Below, piece after piece: positions 49,028 to 58,674 of a stretch of DNA of 64,000 nt (its first letter is position 1; each line of letters begins with the position of its first letter). The notes beneath the pieces were generated by a model. It was not told the origin of the DNA, ran no database searches, and worked only from the letters and a program-made list of their open reading frames with translations. Made by a program: the position numbers and the translations under genes. The stretch covers positions 558,001 to 622,000 of the forward strand of contig QWDA01000001.1 in NCBI GenBank assembly GCA_003605175.1, given 5' to 3'. The DNA is from Paracoccaceae bacterium (GTDB taxonomy: Bacteria; Pseudomonadota; Alphaproteobacteria; Rhodobacterales; Rhodobacteraceae).

Positions 49028-49945
49028 TTAGAGTCCAAATTCGTCGCCGGGCTTAAGCCCGACGGAAGATGCCCACTCGGCGGCGGGGATCTTGGCGCCA
49101 CCTTCCGGCTTCACGCGTTTCACGAGTATCCGCCCGCCGACGCACTGGACCTCGAAACCGTCATCGGTGACGGCACGGACGCGCGACGAGATTCCGTCAC
49201 CGGGAACGCGGGTGCAATCGAAGATGCCGAGTTCGGCGCCGTTGAACCGGGTCCAGGCCCCGGGCGAGGGATTCGTGCCGCGGATCAGGTCGTGGACCTG
49301 GCCGACGGGCTTGTTCCAGTCGATCCCGGAATGCCGCCTGGTGCAGCGCCGCTCGTAGGTCGCGTCGTCCTCGTTCGCGACGATGCGGGGCGGGTTTCCG
49401 CCGCGGAAGTGGTCGACCACTTCGAGCACGCTGTCGACGGCCACCGGGTAGATCTTCTTGAAATAGAGGTCGATCACCGTGTCGTCGGGGCCGATCTCGC
49501 ATTCCCATTGCATCAGGCTGTCGCCCTCGTCGAGCCCGTCGGACGGGTAGAACCAGGAGAAGCCGGACTTCTTCGAGCCCATGATGATCGGCCAGTTCAC
49601 CGCGGAGGGACCGCGGTGCAGCGGCAGGAGCGACGGGTGGAAGCAGATCGATCCGTGCGTGGGCGTGTCGCGGGCGGCTTCGGGGACGAAGACGTTGACG
49701 AAGGCCATCACCATCAGGTCGGCCTTGAAGCCGGCCAGGGTCTCGAGTGTCGCCGGGTCGTCGAAATTCGCCGGCTGCTCGACGGGGAGCCCCTTTTCGA
49801 GGGCGTATTCCTTGATCGGGTCAACCGGCTTGCCGTCCCGGTCGGGCTCGCAATAGACGGCCACGACTTCATCGGTTCCGGTGTCCAGAAGCTTTGCAAG
49901 CACATCCTTACCGAAGGCTTGCTGCCCCATCACGATCAAACGCAT
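49028..49945 (-). CDS. stand-alone formyltransferase/10-formyl-THF hydrolase, ALDH1L1 N-terminal type
   Basis: A 305-residue protein with the formyl-transfer fold: [19 protein letters not shown] (catalytic His and folate loop), the Asp in [12 protein letters not shown] and a C-terminal FMT-type domain. [14 protein letters not shown] at the start and [15 protein letters not shown] agree better with the hydrolase half of eukaryotic 10-formyl-THF dehydrogenase than with Met-tRNA formyltransferase. No ACT domain, so it is not PurU. It may hydrolyse 10-formyl-THF to THF and formate, or transfer a formyl group between THF and another acceptor. GGGAGGAATG precedes the start. It heads the fhs-usp unit. 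Confidence 0.8.
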   Translation of the reverse strand: MRLIVMGQQAFGKDVLAKLLDTGTDEVVAVYCEPDRDGKPVDPIKEYALEKGLPVEQPANFDDPATLETLAGFKADLMVMAFVNVFVPEAARDTPTHGSICFHPSLLPLHRGPSAVNWPIIMGSKKSGFSWFYPSDGLDEGDSLMQWECEIGPDDTVIDLYFKKIYPVAVDSVLEVVDHFRGGNPPRIVANEDDATYERRCTRRHSGIDWNKPVGQVHDLIRGTNPSPGAWTRFNGAELGIFDCTRVPGDGISSRVRAVTDDGFEVQCVGGRILVKRVKPEGGAKIPAAEWASSVGLKPGDEFGL

Positions 49946-50021
49946 TCATTCCTCCCACGGCGGCGCCGGCTCCGTTCCGGCTTGCCGCCTCCCCGTGTTT
50001 CGACAGTTCTGATGGATTAAC

Positions 50022-50048
50022 GTAACTCCAACTTCACCCCTAAGTTAC
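50022..50048. promoter_or_regulatory. inverted repeat GTAACT-N15-AGTTAC upstream of the formyltransferase-fhs unit
   Basis: Perfect 6-bp arms in the 116-base, AT-richer gap between frc and the next gene downstream. The gap is the only one between gntR and usp large enough for a promoter, so this could be an activator or repressor site for the C1 genes. Confidence 0.35.
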
Positions 50049-50061
50049 TGAAACACAACAC

Positions 50062-51336
50062 TTACTCTGCTGCAAGCGTATTCGGCTCGCCGACCGCGCC
50101 CGACTTCACGACCCGGTCGAGATCTTCTCCGGAATAGCCCAGGACCCGTTCGAGGATCTCCAGGGTGTGCTCGCCCAGAAGCGGTGAACGGGTCACTTCC
50201 ACAGGTGAGTCCGACAGCTTGATCGGGCAGCCGACGGATACGTACTTGCCGCGCTTCGGATGATCGACATCGACGATGGTACCGGTCGCCCGGAGGCCGT
50301 CGTCTTCCATGATTTCCTTGGTCGACAGGATCGGGCCGACCGGGATGTCGAGCGGGTTGCAGATGTCCATGACCTCGAACTTGGTCTTGGTCATGGTCCA
50401 TTCCTCGATCCGGCCGAAGATCTCGTTCAGCTTGTCGAGCCGCTCGGGCGGGGTCGCGTAGCCCGGCTTGGTCTTCCACTCGGGCTCGCCGATCACGTCG
50501 CACACCTTCTCCCACGCCGCGGCCTGGGTGATGAAGTAGGTGTAGGCGTTCGGATCGGTCTCCCAGCCCTTGCACTTGAGGATCCGGCCCGGCTGGCCGC
50601 CGCCCGAGTCGTTGCCCGCGCGCGGTGTCGCATCGCCGAACGGGATGCCTTCGCCGAACTGCGAATATTCCTTCAGGGGCCCCGCGGCGAGGCGCTGCTG
50701 GTCGCGCAGCTTCACCCGGCAGAGGTTGATGACCCCGTCCTGCATCGGCGCGAGCACCTTCTGGCCGCGGCCGGATTTCTCCCGCTGGAAGAGCGCGGTG
50801 ACGATCCCGAGGGCGAGGTGCAGGCCGGTGCCCGAGTCGCCGATCTGCGCGCCGGTCACCAGCGGCGGGCCGTCGAGGAAGCCGGTGGTCGAAGCCGCGC
50901 CGCCGGCGCATTGGGCGACGTTCTCGTAGACCTTGCAGTCCTCGTACTTGCCCGGGCCGAAGCCCTTGACCGAGGCCATGATCATCCGGGGGTTAAGTTC
51001 CTGGATCTTCTCCCAGCCGAACCCCATGCGGTCAAGCGCGCCCGGCGCGAAGTTCTCGACCATCACGTCGCACTCCTTGATGAGGCGCGTGAGCACTTCC
51101 TTGCCGGTCTCGTTCTTCGAGTTGAGCTCGATCGAGCGCTTGTTGTGATTCAGCATCGTGAAATAGAGGCTGTCCGCCCCGGGCACGTCCACGAGCTGCT
51201 TGCGCGTCGCGTCGCCCACGCCCGGACGTTCCACCTTGATCACGTCGGCGCCAAACCAGGCGAGGAGCTGCGTGCAGGTCGGTCCCGACTGGACATGGGT
51301 GAAGTCGAGGATCTTGACGCCTTCAAGAGCTTTCAT
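50062..51336 (-). CDS. frc: formyl-CoA:oxalate CoA-transferase
   Basis: A 424-residue class III CoA-transferase: [27 protein letters not shown] (two parts) binds CoA, Asp167 in AQIGDSGTG is the catalytic aspartate that carries acyl and CoA intermediates, and SGGGQPGR provides the glycine loop of Frc. It moves CoA from formyl-CoA to oxalate, giving oxalyl-CoA and formate. 16 bases after oxc, so co-transcribed with its partner. Confidence 0.96.
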   Translation of the reverse strand: MKALEGVKILDFTHVQSGPTCTQLLAWFGADVIKVERPGVGDATRKQLVDVPGADSLYFTMLNHNKRSIELNSKNETGKEVLTRLIKECDVMVENFAPGALDRMGFGWEKIQELNPRMIMASVKGFGPGKYEDCKVYENVAQCAGGAASTTGFLDGPPLVTGAQIGDSGTGLHLALGIVTALFQREKSGRGQKVLAPMQDGVINLCRVKLRDQQRLAAGPLKEYSQFGEGIPFGDATPRAGNDSGGGQPGRILKCKGWETDPNAYTYFITQAAAWEKVCDVIGEPEWKTKPGYATPPERLDKLNEIFGRIEEWTMTKTKFEVMDICNPLDIPVGPILSTKEIMEDDGLRATGTIVDVDHPKRGKYVSVGCPIKLSDSPVEVTRSPLLGEHTLEILERVLGYSGEDLDRVVKSGAVGEPNTLAAE

Positions 51337-51352
51337 CGTAACGCTTCCTAGA

Positions 51353-53125
51353 TCAGATTTTCTTTGCCTGCGGGTAGCGCGCCTGCGCCACGACCGAGGA
51401 TGGGTTCAGATTGCCGATATTGCCGCTTTCCCTGCCGGCGTCCTCGGCGATGACCGCGTTGATCAGCGTGGGCTTGCGGCTCGCGAAGGCGTCCTTGACG
51501 GCCTGGCGCAGCGCGTCCGGGTTGTCGACGGTCACGCCTTCGCCGCCGAAGGCCTGCATCATCAGGTCGTAGCGCGACCCCTTGACAAAGACGGTGGTCG
51601 CCGGGTCTTCGCCGCCCGACCAGTTCTCGCCGTCGCCGCGATAGATGCCGTTGTTGTTCATGATGACGATGCAGACCGGCAGGTTGTAGCGGCAGACCGT
51701 CTCGATCTCCATGCCGCAGAACCCGAAGGCGCTGTCGCCCTCGACCGCGAGGACCTGGTTGCCGGTCTCGACCGCGGCGGCGACCGCCGAGCCCATGCCG
51801 ACCCCCATGATCCCCCAGGTGCCGACGTCGAGCCGCTTGCGGGGCTTGTGGATGTCGACGATCGAGCGGCACTGGTCGAGCGCGTTGGCGCCCTCGTTCA
51901 CCAGCACCACATCGGGGTTTTCGGCGATCAGGTCCTTCAGCACGCCGAGCGAGCCCTGGTAGTCCATCGGCGAGTTGTTGTTCTTCAGGCGCGGCGCCAT
52001 TTTCGCGACATTGGTCTCGACCTTGCTGCGGACCGCGCCGGTCCAGTCCTCGGATGGTTTCTTCCAGTCGGACCCGATGGCGTCGAGCAGCGCGGTGGCG
52101 CAGCTTTCGATATCGCCGATCAGCGGGGCCGAGATCTTCTGGTTCGAATCCATCTCGGTCGGCTCGATGTCGATCTGCACGAATTTCTTGGCGCCTTTCT
52201 CGCCCCAGGCCTTGCCCTGGCCATGGGAGAGGAGCCAGTTCAGCCGGGCGCCGATCAGGAACACGCAATCGCTTTCCTTCAGCACCAGGGAGCGGGCGGC
52301 GGAGGCGCATTGCGGATGGGTGTCGGGCAGGAGGCCCTTGGCCATCGACATCGGCAGGTAGGGGAAGCCGAGGGTCTCGACCAGTTCCCGGACCTTGTCG
52401 TCGCACTGGGCATAGGCTGCGCCCTTGCCGATGATGATGAGCGGCTTTTCGGCCGATTTCATCACCTCGACCGCGCGCGAGATCGCTTCGGGCGAGGGGA
52501 CGGATTTCGGGTTGGGATCAACCACTTCGATGAGCGATTTCGCGCCCTCCGCGGCATCCATGACCTGGCCCAGCAGCGCGCCGGGCACGTCGAGATAGAC
52601 CCCTCCCGGACGGCCGGTCAGCGCCGCGCGGATCGCGCGGGCGACGCCCAGGCCGATATCCTCGGCATGGAGGATCCGGTAGGCGGCCTTGGCATGGGGA
52701 CGGGCGATGGCGAGCTGGTCCATCTCCTCGTAGTCGCCGCGCTGGAGATCGACGATCTCGCGTTCGGACGAGCCGGAAATCAGGATCATCGGCCAGCAAT
52801 TGGTGGTGGCATGGGCCAGCGCGGTCAGGCCGTTCAGGAAGCCCGGCGCGGAGACCGTCATGCAGATACCCGGCTTCTTTGTCAGGAAACCGGCGGCGGC
52901 GGCGGCATAACCGGCATGCTGCTCGTGGCGGAACGACAGAACCCGCATCCCCTGCGCCTGCGCGTAGCGGCCGAGATCGGTGATCGGGATGCCCGGGACG
53001 TTGTAGATCGTCTCGACCCCGTTCAGCTTGAGGGCGTCGATCAGGAGGTGAAACCCGTCCGTCAGGGTCTCCGGTGCGGTTTCTGCCCGCGCCTTCAGAT
53101 CGTCATCCGCTTCGATCACTCCCAT
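51353..53125 (-). CDS. oxc: oxalyl-CoA decarboxylase
   Basis: A 590-residue thiamine-diphosphate enzyme. The activating glutamate is in [14 protein letters not shown] near residue 56, the TPP/Mg motif is [15 protein letters not shown]...NNNG near 475-505, and [17 protein letters not shown] precedes it. It decarboxylates oxalyl-CoA to formyl-CoA and CO2. AGGAGG is an ideal ribosome site before ATG 53125. The gene is 50 bases after gntR. Confidence 0.97.
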   Translation of the reverse strand: MGVIEADDDLKARAETAPETLTDGFHLLIDALKLNGVETIYNVPGIPITDLGRYAQAQGMRVLSFRHEQHAGYAAAAAGFLTKKPGICMTVSAPGFLNGLTALAHATTNCWPMILISGSSEREIVDLQRGDYEEMDQLAIARPHAKAAYRILHAEDIGLGVARAIRAALTGRPGGVYLDVPGALLGQVMDAAEGAKSLIEVVDPNPKSVPSPEAISRAVEVMKSAEKPLIIIGKGAAYAQCDDKVRELVETLGFPYLPMSMAKGLLPDTHPQCASAARSLVLKESDCVFLIGARLNWLLSHGQGKAWGEKGAKKFVQIDIEPTEMDSNQKISAPLIGDIESCATALLDAIGSDWKKPSEDWTGAVRSKVETNVAKMAPRLKNNNSPMDYQGSLGVLKDLIAENPDVVLVNEGANALDQCRSIVDIHKPRKRLDVGTWGIMGVGMGSAVAAAVETGNQVLAVEGDSAFGFCGMEIETVCRYNLPVCIVIMNNNGIYRGDGENWSGGEDPATTVFVKGSRYDLMMQAFGGEGVTVDNPDALRQAVKDAFASRKPTLINAVIAEDAGRESGNIGNLNPSSVVAQARYPQAKKI

Positions 53126-53175
53126 CGTATCCTCCTAAGGCAGGTGCGTTGCCTGCGTCGTTCAATCGGTCTCGT

Positions 53176-53874
53176 TCAGTTCGCCGCGGCCGCGCTCAAC
53201 CCGTCGAGGCGGGTCCAGAGGCGCCGCACATGTGCGTGCAGTTTCATCGTGTGCTCGCGGACCAGCCGCGAGGCGAGATCGGCATCGCGCGCCTCGAGCG
53301 CCTCGATGATCGCCATGTGATCGACGACCGAGCGCACGGCACGGCCATCTTCGGTCAGCGCCCGGCGCCGGACCGCGTACATGTGCACGAAGAGCCCCTC
53401 GGCAAGCCGCTGCAGCATTGGCGAGCCGGACATCTCGAGGATCATCTGGTGGAACTTGAGGTTCGCCTCGGAATACTCGTGCAGATCGGCGCGGGCGGCG
53501 CTTTCGGAATGAGACATCGCGTGCTTGCGGAGCGCTTCGAGCTGGCCCTCGCTCGCCGAGATCGCGGCGAGACTTGCGGCCATGCTCTCCAGCGCGGCCC
53601 AGGCAACGATCAGGTCGAGCACTTCCTCAAGCGTCATCCGCCGCACGAAGACGCCGCGGCGCGGACGGATCTCGACGAAGCCTTCCTGTTCCAGGCGGGC
53701 CAGGGCCTCGCGCAGAGGAGTTCGGGAGATTCCGAGTTGCTCGGCGAGCGAACGTTCATCCAGTCTCAGGTCGGTTGCCTGATCGTAGATGTTCATCCCT
53801 ACGATGGCCTCGCGAAGCATGTCGTAGACATGGTCCTTCAGCGTGAAGCTCGTATCGATCGGTCGCAGTTTCAA
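53176..53874 (-). CDS. GntR-family (FCD) transcriptional regulator
   Basis: A 232-residue regulator: N-terminal winged helix LDERSLAEQLGISRTPLREALARL and RRGVFVRR, then an all-helical FCD domain whose His residues (KFHQM, VDHMAIIE, REHTMKLHAHV) can bind metal and a small carboxylate. It starts at TTG 53874 with GGGGGAGGA nine bases ahead. It leads the oxc-frc operon, and a TGGTATACCA palindrome lies 42 bases upstream; similar ones precede the formate dehydrogenase and ligase genes. Probably the oxalate/formate regulator. Confidence 0.9.
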   Translation of the reverse strand: MKLRPIDTSFTLKDHVYDMLREAIVGMNIYDQATDLRLDERSLAEQLGISRTPLREALARLEQEGFVEIRPRRGVFVRRMTLEEVLDLIVAWAALESMAASLAAISASEGQLEALRKHAMSHSESAARADLHEYSEANLKFHQMILEMSGSPMLQRLAEGLFVHMYAVRRRALTEDGRAVRSVVDHMAIIEALEARDADLASRLVREHTMKLHAHVRRLWTRLDGLSAAAAN

Positions 53875-53915
53875 ACCGCGTGGTCCTCCCCCTGGGGCAT
53901 CGTAATGCCACCGAC

Positions 53916-53925
53916 TGGTATACCA
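53916..53925. promoter_or_regulatory. palindrome TGGTATACCA upstream of gntR-oxc-frc
   Basis: A perfect 10-bp palindrome 42 bases before the gntR start. The half TGGTAT fits operators of FCD-type GntR proteins and reappears at 58625-58641 and 59686-59695, suggesting autoregulation and a shared regulon. Confidence 0.6.
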
Positions 53926-54054
53926 TAGACCAGGGGGTACGGATTCGCCAAGCGTTAATCTCGGGTGGAAATGACATTTCCGGCGCGAAATCCGCGCATG
54001 CCCGGGCAGACGGCGAGCAGCCGCCTGCCGCGCGTCGGCAAGGGGTTCTGATAG

Positions 54055-54087
54055 AAAAAAAGCCCGGCCGCGCGGAGGCGGCCGGGG
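54055..54087 (-). terminator. strong terminator of the formate dehydrogenase operon
   Basis: On the minus strand GCGGCCGGG... reads as a 9-bp G/C stem (arms 54063-54071 and 54078-54086, 6-base loop) followed by seven T residues (54055-54061). It is 21 bases after the fdsA stop, so the operon ends here without further fds genes. Confidence 0.9.
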
Positions 54088-54107
54088 ACCCGAGGGACAG
54101 GGAAGCG

Positions 54108-56906
54108 TTACTCGGCGGCGACCGCCGTGCCGTCGCCCGCGGCTTCGACGCGGACGGCGGAGAACTTGAACTCCGGGATCTTGCCGAACGGGTCGAGCGC
54201 CGCGTTCGTCAGGATATTCGCGGCCGCCTCGACATAGGCGAAGGGCAGGAACACGTTATCCTCGGCGACCGCCCGGTCGGCCCGCGCCATGACCGTGACG
54301 CTGCCGCGCCGGGTGGTCAGCCGGATCATGCCGCCGGGTTCGACCCCCAGGCGCCGGAGCGTCTTGGGGTTGAGCGAGCAGTTCGCTTCCGGCTCGACGG
54401 CGTCGAGCACCGTGGCGCGGCGGGTCATCGAGCCGGTATGCCAGTGCTCCAACTGCCGGCCGGTGATCAGGATCATCGGGTATTCGGCATCCGGGCTCTC
54501 GTCGGGCGCGATGACATTCGCGGGCGTAAAGCGCGCGCGTCCGTCGGGGCGCGGGAAGCCGTCGCCGAACACGATCGGCTGGCCCGGATCCTCGGGCGAA
54601 AGCGACGGGTAGGTGACCGCCGCGCCCTCGAGCCGCTCCCAGGTGATGTTGTCGAGCGACTTCATGTTGCGCTTCATCTCGGCGAAGACCTCGCGCGGAT
54701 GGGTGTATTCCCAGGCGAGGCCCAGCCGCTTGGCGAGTTCCACCTCGATCCACCAGTCTTCCTTGGCCTCGCCGGGCGGCGGCACCGCGGGCCGGCCCAT
54801 CTGCACCTGCCGGTTGGTGTTGGTCACCGTCCCGGTCTTTTCGGCAAAGGCCGAGGAGGGCAGGATCACGTCGGCATAGTTCGCGGTCTCGGTCAGGAAG
54901 ATGTCCTGCACCACCAGATGGTCGAGCTTGGCGAGCGCGTCACGGGCATGGTCGACATCCGGGTCGGACATCGCCGGGTTTTCGCCCAGGATATACATGC
55001 CCTTGATCTCGCCGTCATGGATCGCGTCCATGATCTCGACCACGGTCAGGCCCTTCTGGTTCGAGAAATCCTCCGAGCCCCAGACCTCGGTGAAGGCCGA
55101 GCGCACGCCGTCATCGGTGACCGGCTGATAGTCGGGCAGGAACATCGGGATCAGGCCGGCATCGGAAGCGCCCTGCACGTTGTTCTGGCCGCGGAGCGGG
55201 TGCAGGCCCGAGCCCGGGCGGCCGACCTGGCCGGCCATCAGGGCGAGCGAGATCAGGCAGCGCGAGTTGTCGGTGCCGTGGATGTGCTGGCTGATGCCCA
55301 TGCCCCAGAAGATCATCCCGGCCTTCGCGGTGGCAAAGGTGCGGGCGACGTCGCGCAGGACTTCCGGTTCGATGCCGCAGATCTTCGACATCTTCTCGGG
55401 CGTGAAATCGGCGAGATGCGCCTTCATTCCCGCCCAGTTCTCGGTGAAGGCCTGGATGTACTGCTCGTCGTAGAGCCCTTCCTCGACGATCACGTTCATG
55501 ATCGCGTTCAGCATCGACACGTCGGCGCCGGGGCGGAACTGGAGCATGTGCGAGGCGAAACGCTTGAGGCCCACGCCGCGCGGATCCATCACGATCAGCT
55601 TGCCGCCGCGCTTGGCGAACTGCTTGAAATAGGTCGCGGCGACGGGATGGTTCTCGATCGGGTTGCAGCCGATGACGATGGCGACGTCGGCATTCTCGAT
55701 CTCGTTGAAGGTCGCGGTCACCGCGCCCGAGCCGACATTCTCCATCAGCGCGGCCACGGACGAGGCGTGGCACAGGCGGGTGCAGTGGTCGACGTTGTTG
55801 TGGCCGAAGCCCTGCCGGATCAGCTTCTGGAAAAGATAGGCTTCCTCGTTCGAGCACTTGGCCGAGCCGAAGCCCGCCACACGGGTGCCCTTGTCGGCGC
55901 GGAGATCGGCGAGGCCCCTGGCGGCGAAGTCGAGAGCCTCATCCCAGCTGGCTTCGCGGAAATGGGTGTAGACGTTCGACGGATCGACGTTCAGCCCTTT
56001 CTCCGGCGCATCCTCGCGGCGGATCAGCGGCTTCGTCAGCCGGTGCGGGTGAGCGATGTAGTCGAAGCCGAAGCGGCCCTTGACGCAGAGCCGGTTCTCG
56101 TTCGCCGGCCCGTCGATGCCCTCGACATACTTGATCTTGCCGTCCTTGATCTTCAGCGAGATCTGGCAGCCGACGCCGCAATAGGGGCAGACGCTCTCTA
56201 CCTCGCGGTCGTAATCCTTCGAGTCGCCCACCTGGGCCTCGTCGACCACGCTCGCTTCCATCAGTGCGCCGGTGGGGCAGGCCTGCACGCATTCGCCGCA
56301 GGCGACGCAGGTGGATTGGCCCATCGGGTCGGACATGTCGAAGACCGGGAAGCTGTCATGCCCCCGCCCGGCCATGCCGATCACGTCATTGACCTGCACT
56401 TCGCGGCAGGCGCGGACGCAGAGATTGCACTGGATGCAGGCGTCGAGATTGACGCGCATCGCCACGTGGCTGTCGTCGAGCAGCGGCACGCGGGCCCTGT
56501 CCATCGCCGGGAAGCGGCTCTCGGAAACGCCCTGCGCCTCGGCCATGTCCCAGAAATGCGAGGACTTGTCGTGCGCTTCCGCGCGCTTCGGCTGGTCGGC
56601 CACCAGCATCTCGACCACCATCTTGCGCGCCTTGGCCTCGCGGTCGCCCTCGGTGGTGACCTTCATGCCATCCGTGACCGGGCGGATGCAGGACGCCACC
56701 AGCGTCCGCTCGCCCTCCACCGCGACCATGCAGGCCCGGCAGTTCCCGTCCGAGCGGTAGCCCGGCGCATCCTTGTGGCAGAGATGCGGGATCGTGGTGC
56801 CTTCGCGCTTCGCCACCTGCCAGATGGTTTCGCCCTCGAAGGCCTGCACATCCTTCCCGTCGAGCGAGAAGGTGATGGTCTTGATCTGTCCGCCATCGGC
56901 CGCCAT
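54108..56906 (-). CDS. fdsA: NAD-dependent formate dehydrogenase, catalytic alpha subunit
   Basis: A 932-residue molybdenum/tungsten bis-MGD enzyme. Cys43, 56, 59 and 73 hold an N-terminal [2Fe-2S]; CIQCNLCVRAC (157-167) and CVACGECVQAC (200-210) hold [4Fe-4S]; CPYCGVGC (240-247) plus Cys274 bind the cluster near the active site. Cys379-His380 in TRLCHASSV are the metal ligand and neighbour (Cys386/His387 in R. capsulatus FdsA). No selenocysteine. It oxidises formate to CO2 in the cytoplasm and passes electrons to the NADH subunit. Separated from the upstream subunit gene by one base. fdsC and fdsD do not follow. Confidence 0.97.
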   Translation of the reverse strand: MAADGGQIKTITFSLDGKDVQAFEGETIWQVAKREGTTIPHLCHKDAPGYRSDGNCRACMVAVEGERTLVASCIRPVTDGMKVTTEGDREAKARKMVVEMLVADQPKRAEAHDKSSHFWDMAEAQGVSESRFPAMDRARVPLLDDSHVAMRVNLDACIQCNLCVRACREVQVNDVIGMAGRGHDSFPVFDMSDPMGQSTCVACGECVQACPTGALMEASVVDEAQVGDSKDYDREVESVCPYCGVGCQISLKIKDGKIKYVEGIDGPANENRLCVKGRFGFDYIAHPHRLTKPLIRREDAPEKGLNVDPSNVYTHFREASWDEALDFAARGLADLRADKGTRVAGFGSAKCSNEEAYLFQKLIRQGFGHNNVDHCTRLCHASSVAALMENVGSGAVTATFNEIENADVAIVIGCNPIENHPVAATYFKQFAKRGGKLIVMDPRGVGLKRFASHMLQFRPGADVSMLNAIMNVIVEEGLYDEQYIQAFTENWAGMKAHLADFTPEKMSKICGIEPEVLRDVARTFATAKAGMIFWGMGISQHIHGTDNSRCLISLALMAGQVGRPGSGLHPLRGQNNVQGASDAGLIPMFLPDYQPVTDDGVRSAFTEVWGSEDFSNQKGLTVVEIMDAIHDGEIKGMYILGENPAMSDPDVDHARDALAKLDHLVVQDIFLTETANYADVILPSSAFAEKTGTVTNTNRQVQMGRPAVPPPGEAKEDWWIEVELAKRLGLAWEYTHPREVFAEMKRNMKSLDNITWERLEGAAVTYPSLSPEDPGQPIVFGDGFPRPDGRARFTPANVIAPDESPDAEYPMILITGRQLEHWHTGSMTRRATVLDAVEPEANCSLNPKTLRRLGVEPGGMIRLTTRRGSVTVMARADRAVAEDNVFLPFAYVEAAANILTNAALDPFGKIPEFKFSAVRVEAAGDGTAVAAE

Positions 56907-56907
56907 G

Positions 56908-58608
56908 TCAGATCTCCTCCGGGAAATGTTTCATTGTCAGCCGGATCGGGTTCGGCGCCGCCTGTCCGAGGCCGCAGATCGAGGCATCGGCCATCGTGGT
57001 GCACAGCTCTTCCAGGAGCCCCTGATCCCAGCGATCCGCTTCCATCAGCTTGACCGCCTTCTCGCAGCCCACCCGGCAAGGGGTGCACTGGCCGCAGCTT
57101 TCGTCCTCGAAGAACCGCAGCATGTTGAGCGCGGCCTGTTTTGCGCTGTCCTTGTCGGACAGCACAACCACCGCCGCCGAACCGATGAAGGTCCCGTGCG
57201 GTTGCAGCGTGTCGAAATCCAGCGGGATGTCGTCCATCGAGGCGGGCAGGAGGCCCGAGGAGGGGCCGCCGGGCTGGTAGGCCTTGAAGGCATGGCCCTC
57301 GGCCATGCCGCCGCAGGCCTCGATGATGTCGAGGATCGTCGAGCCGGCAGGCAGCAGGTAGACCCCGGGATTGGCCACGCGGCCCGATACCGAGTAGCTG
57401 CGCAGGCCCTTGCGGCCGTTCTTTTCCGTCGCGTTCAGGCATTCAGGCCCTTCGCGGCAGATCTTCGCGACCCAGTAGAGCGTCTCGACATTGTGGACGA
57501 GGGTGGGGCGGTCGAAGATGCCGACCTGCGCCACGAAGGGCGGGCGGTGGCGGGGCAGGCCGCGCTTGCCCTCGATCGATTCGATCATCGCGCTTTCTTC
57601 GCCGCAGATATAGGCGCCCGCGCCGCGGCGGAGGTCGATATAGCCGGGTTCCACGATCCCGGCCTTTTCCAGCGCGGCGATCTCGGTGCGGAGGATCTTC
57701 AGCACGGCGGGGTATTCGTCGCGCATGTAGATGAAGGCCTTCTCGGCCTCGACGGCCCAGGCGGCGATCAGCATGCCTTCGAGGAAGAGATGCGGCTGGC
57801 GTTCGAGGTAGAAGCGGTCCTTGAAGGTGCCGGGCTCGCCCTCGTCGCCGTTCACCGCCAGGTAGCGCGGGCCTTCGTTGGCGCGCACGAAGCCCCATTT
57901 CCGGCCCGAGGGGAAGCCCGCGCCGCCGAGGCCGCGAAGGCCGGAAGCCAGGATCGTTTCCTGCACCTCTTCCCAGTTGCCGCCGGTGCGGAGCGCCTTC
58001 AGCGCCTCGTAGCCGCCGGCGCCGACATAGGCGTCGAGGGCCTCATAGGCGGGGATGTGCGGATGGGTATCGTCCGAAGCGATGGCGGCCTGCACCTTTT
58101 CGGGCGTCGCGTTGTCGATGTGGTTGTGTCCGATCTCGAGAACCGGCGCGGTGTCGCAGCGGCCCATGCAGGGCGCGCGCAGCACGCGGACCTCGCTCGG
58201 GTCGAGCCCGTCCTCCAGCGCCGCCTTGAGCTGCTGCGCGCCGGCGAGTTCGCAGGACAGCGAATCGCAGACCCGGATCGTCAGGGCAGGGGGCGGGGTC
58301 TCGCCTTCCTTGACCAGGTCGAAATGGGCATAGAACGTGGCGACTTCCCAGATCTCCGCCTGCGCGAGGCGCATTTCCTCGGCCAGCGCACGCATATGCG
58401 CCGCCGACAGGTGGCCGTACTTGTCCTGGATGAGATGCAGGAATTCGATCAGAAGATCGCGCCGGCGGGGTCTGTCGCCAAGGAGCGCGCGTACCTCTTC
58501 CCAGGCCTGATCCTCGACCTGGCGGCCCTTCGGCGTCTTGCGGCCCCGGCCCTTGCCGGACTTCCAGACGCCCTTTCCCTGATCCAGCGGTGCCATTTCG
58601 CCTCCCAT
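56908..58608 (-). CDS. fdsB: formate dehydrogenase diaphorase subunit, FdsG-FdsB fusion
   Basis: A 566-residue protein joining a NuoE-like and a NuoF-like part. Cys114, 119, 147 and 151 (VCDSLSC, CMGRC) hold a [2Fe-2S] cluster. From about residue 185, GLRGLGGAGFPSGRKW and NGDEGEPGTFKDR bind FMN and NADH and ESCGQCTPCRVGC holds a [4Fe-4S]. In Rhodobacter and Cupriavidus these are separate FdsG and FdsB; a fused beta subunit is known from Methylorubrum FDH1. The N-terminal 30 residues are basic and poorly conserved. ATG 58608 and 58596 both have G-rich ribosome sites. Confidence 0.94.
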   Translation of the reverse strand: MGGEMAPLDQGKGVWKSGKGRGRKTPKGRQVEDQAWEEVRALLGDRPRRRDLLIEFLHLIQDKYGHLSAAHMRALAEEMRLAQAEIWEVATFYAHFDLVKEGETPPPALTIRVCDSLSCELAGAQQLKAALEDGLDPSEVRVLRAPCMGRCDTAPVLEIGHNHIDNATPEKVQAAIASDDTHPHIPAYEALDAYVGAGGYEALKALRTGGNWEEVQETILASGLRGLGGAGFPSGRKWGFVRANEGPRYLAVNGDEGEPGTFKDRFYLERQPHLFLEGMLIAAWAVEAEKAFIYMRDEYPAVLKILRTEIAALEKAGIVEPGYIDLRRGAGAYICGEESAMIESIEGKRGLPRHRPPFVAQVGIFDRPTLVHNVETLYWVAKICREGPECLNATEKNGRKGLRSYSVSGRVANPGVYLLPAGSTILDIIEACGGMAEGHAFKAYQPGGPSSGLLPASMDDIPLDFDTLQPHGTFIGSAAVVVLSDKDSAKQAALNMLRFFEDESCGQCTPCRVGCEKAVKLMEADRWDQGLLEELCTTMADASICGLGQAAPNPIRLTMKHFPEEI

Positions 58609-58624
58609 GTATACTCCCGCACAC

Positions 58625-58641
58625 TGGTATTAAGAATACCA
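58625..58641. promoter_or_regulatory. palindrome TGGTATT-AAG-AATACCA upstream of the formate dehydrogenase operon
   Basis: Seven-base perfect arms, 17 bases before the start of the fused subunit. The outer TGGTAT/ATACCA halves match the site upstream of gntR, though with wider spacing. Confidence 0.55.
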
Positions 58642-58674
58642 ATCGTCAAATCGAGATTGGTGAAGGCACGATAA

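Noticed and set aside
49028-49945. Considered as methionyl-tRNA formyltransferase (fmt)
   Set aside because: Start and core motifs agree better with the 10-formyl-THF dehydrogenase hydrolase domain, and fmt normally lies with def.
53880-57053. Open frame of over 1000 codons opposite formate dehydrogenase
   Set aside because: It is the shadow of fdsA; the translation is rich in His/Arg/Asp/Gly without domain, while the opposite strand has all cofactor motifs.
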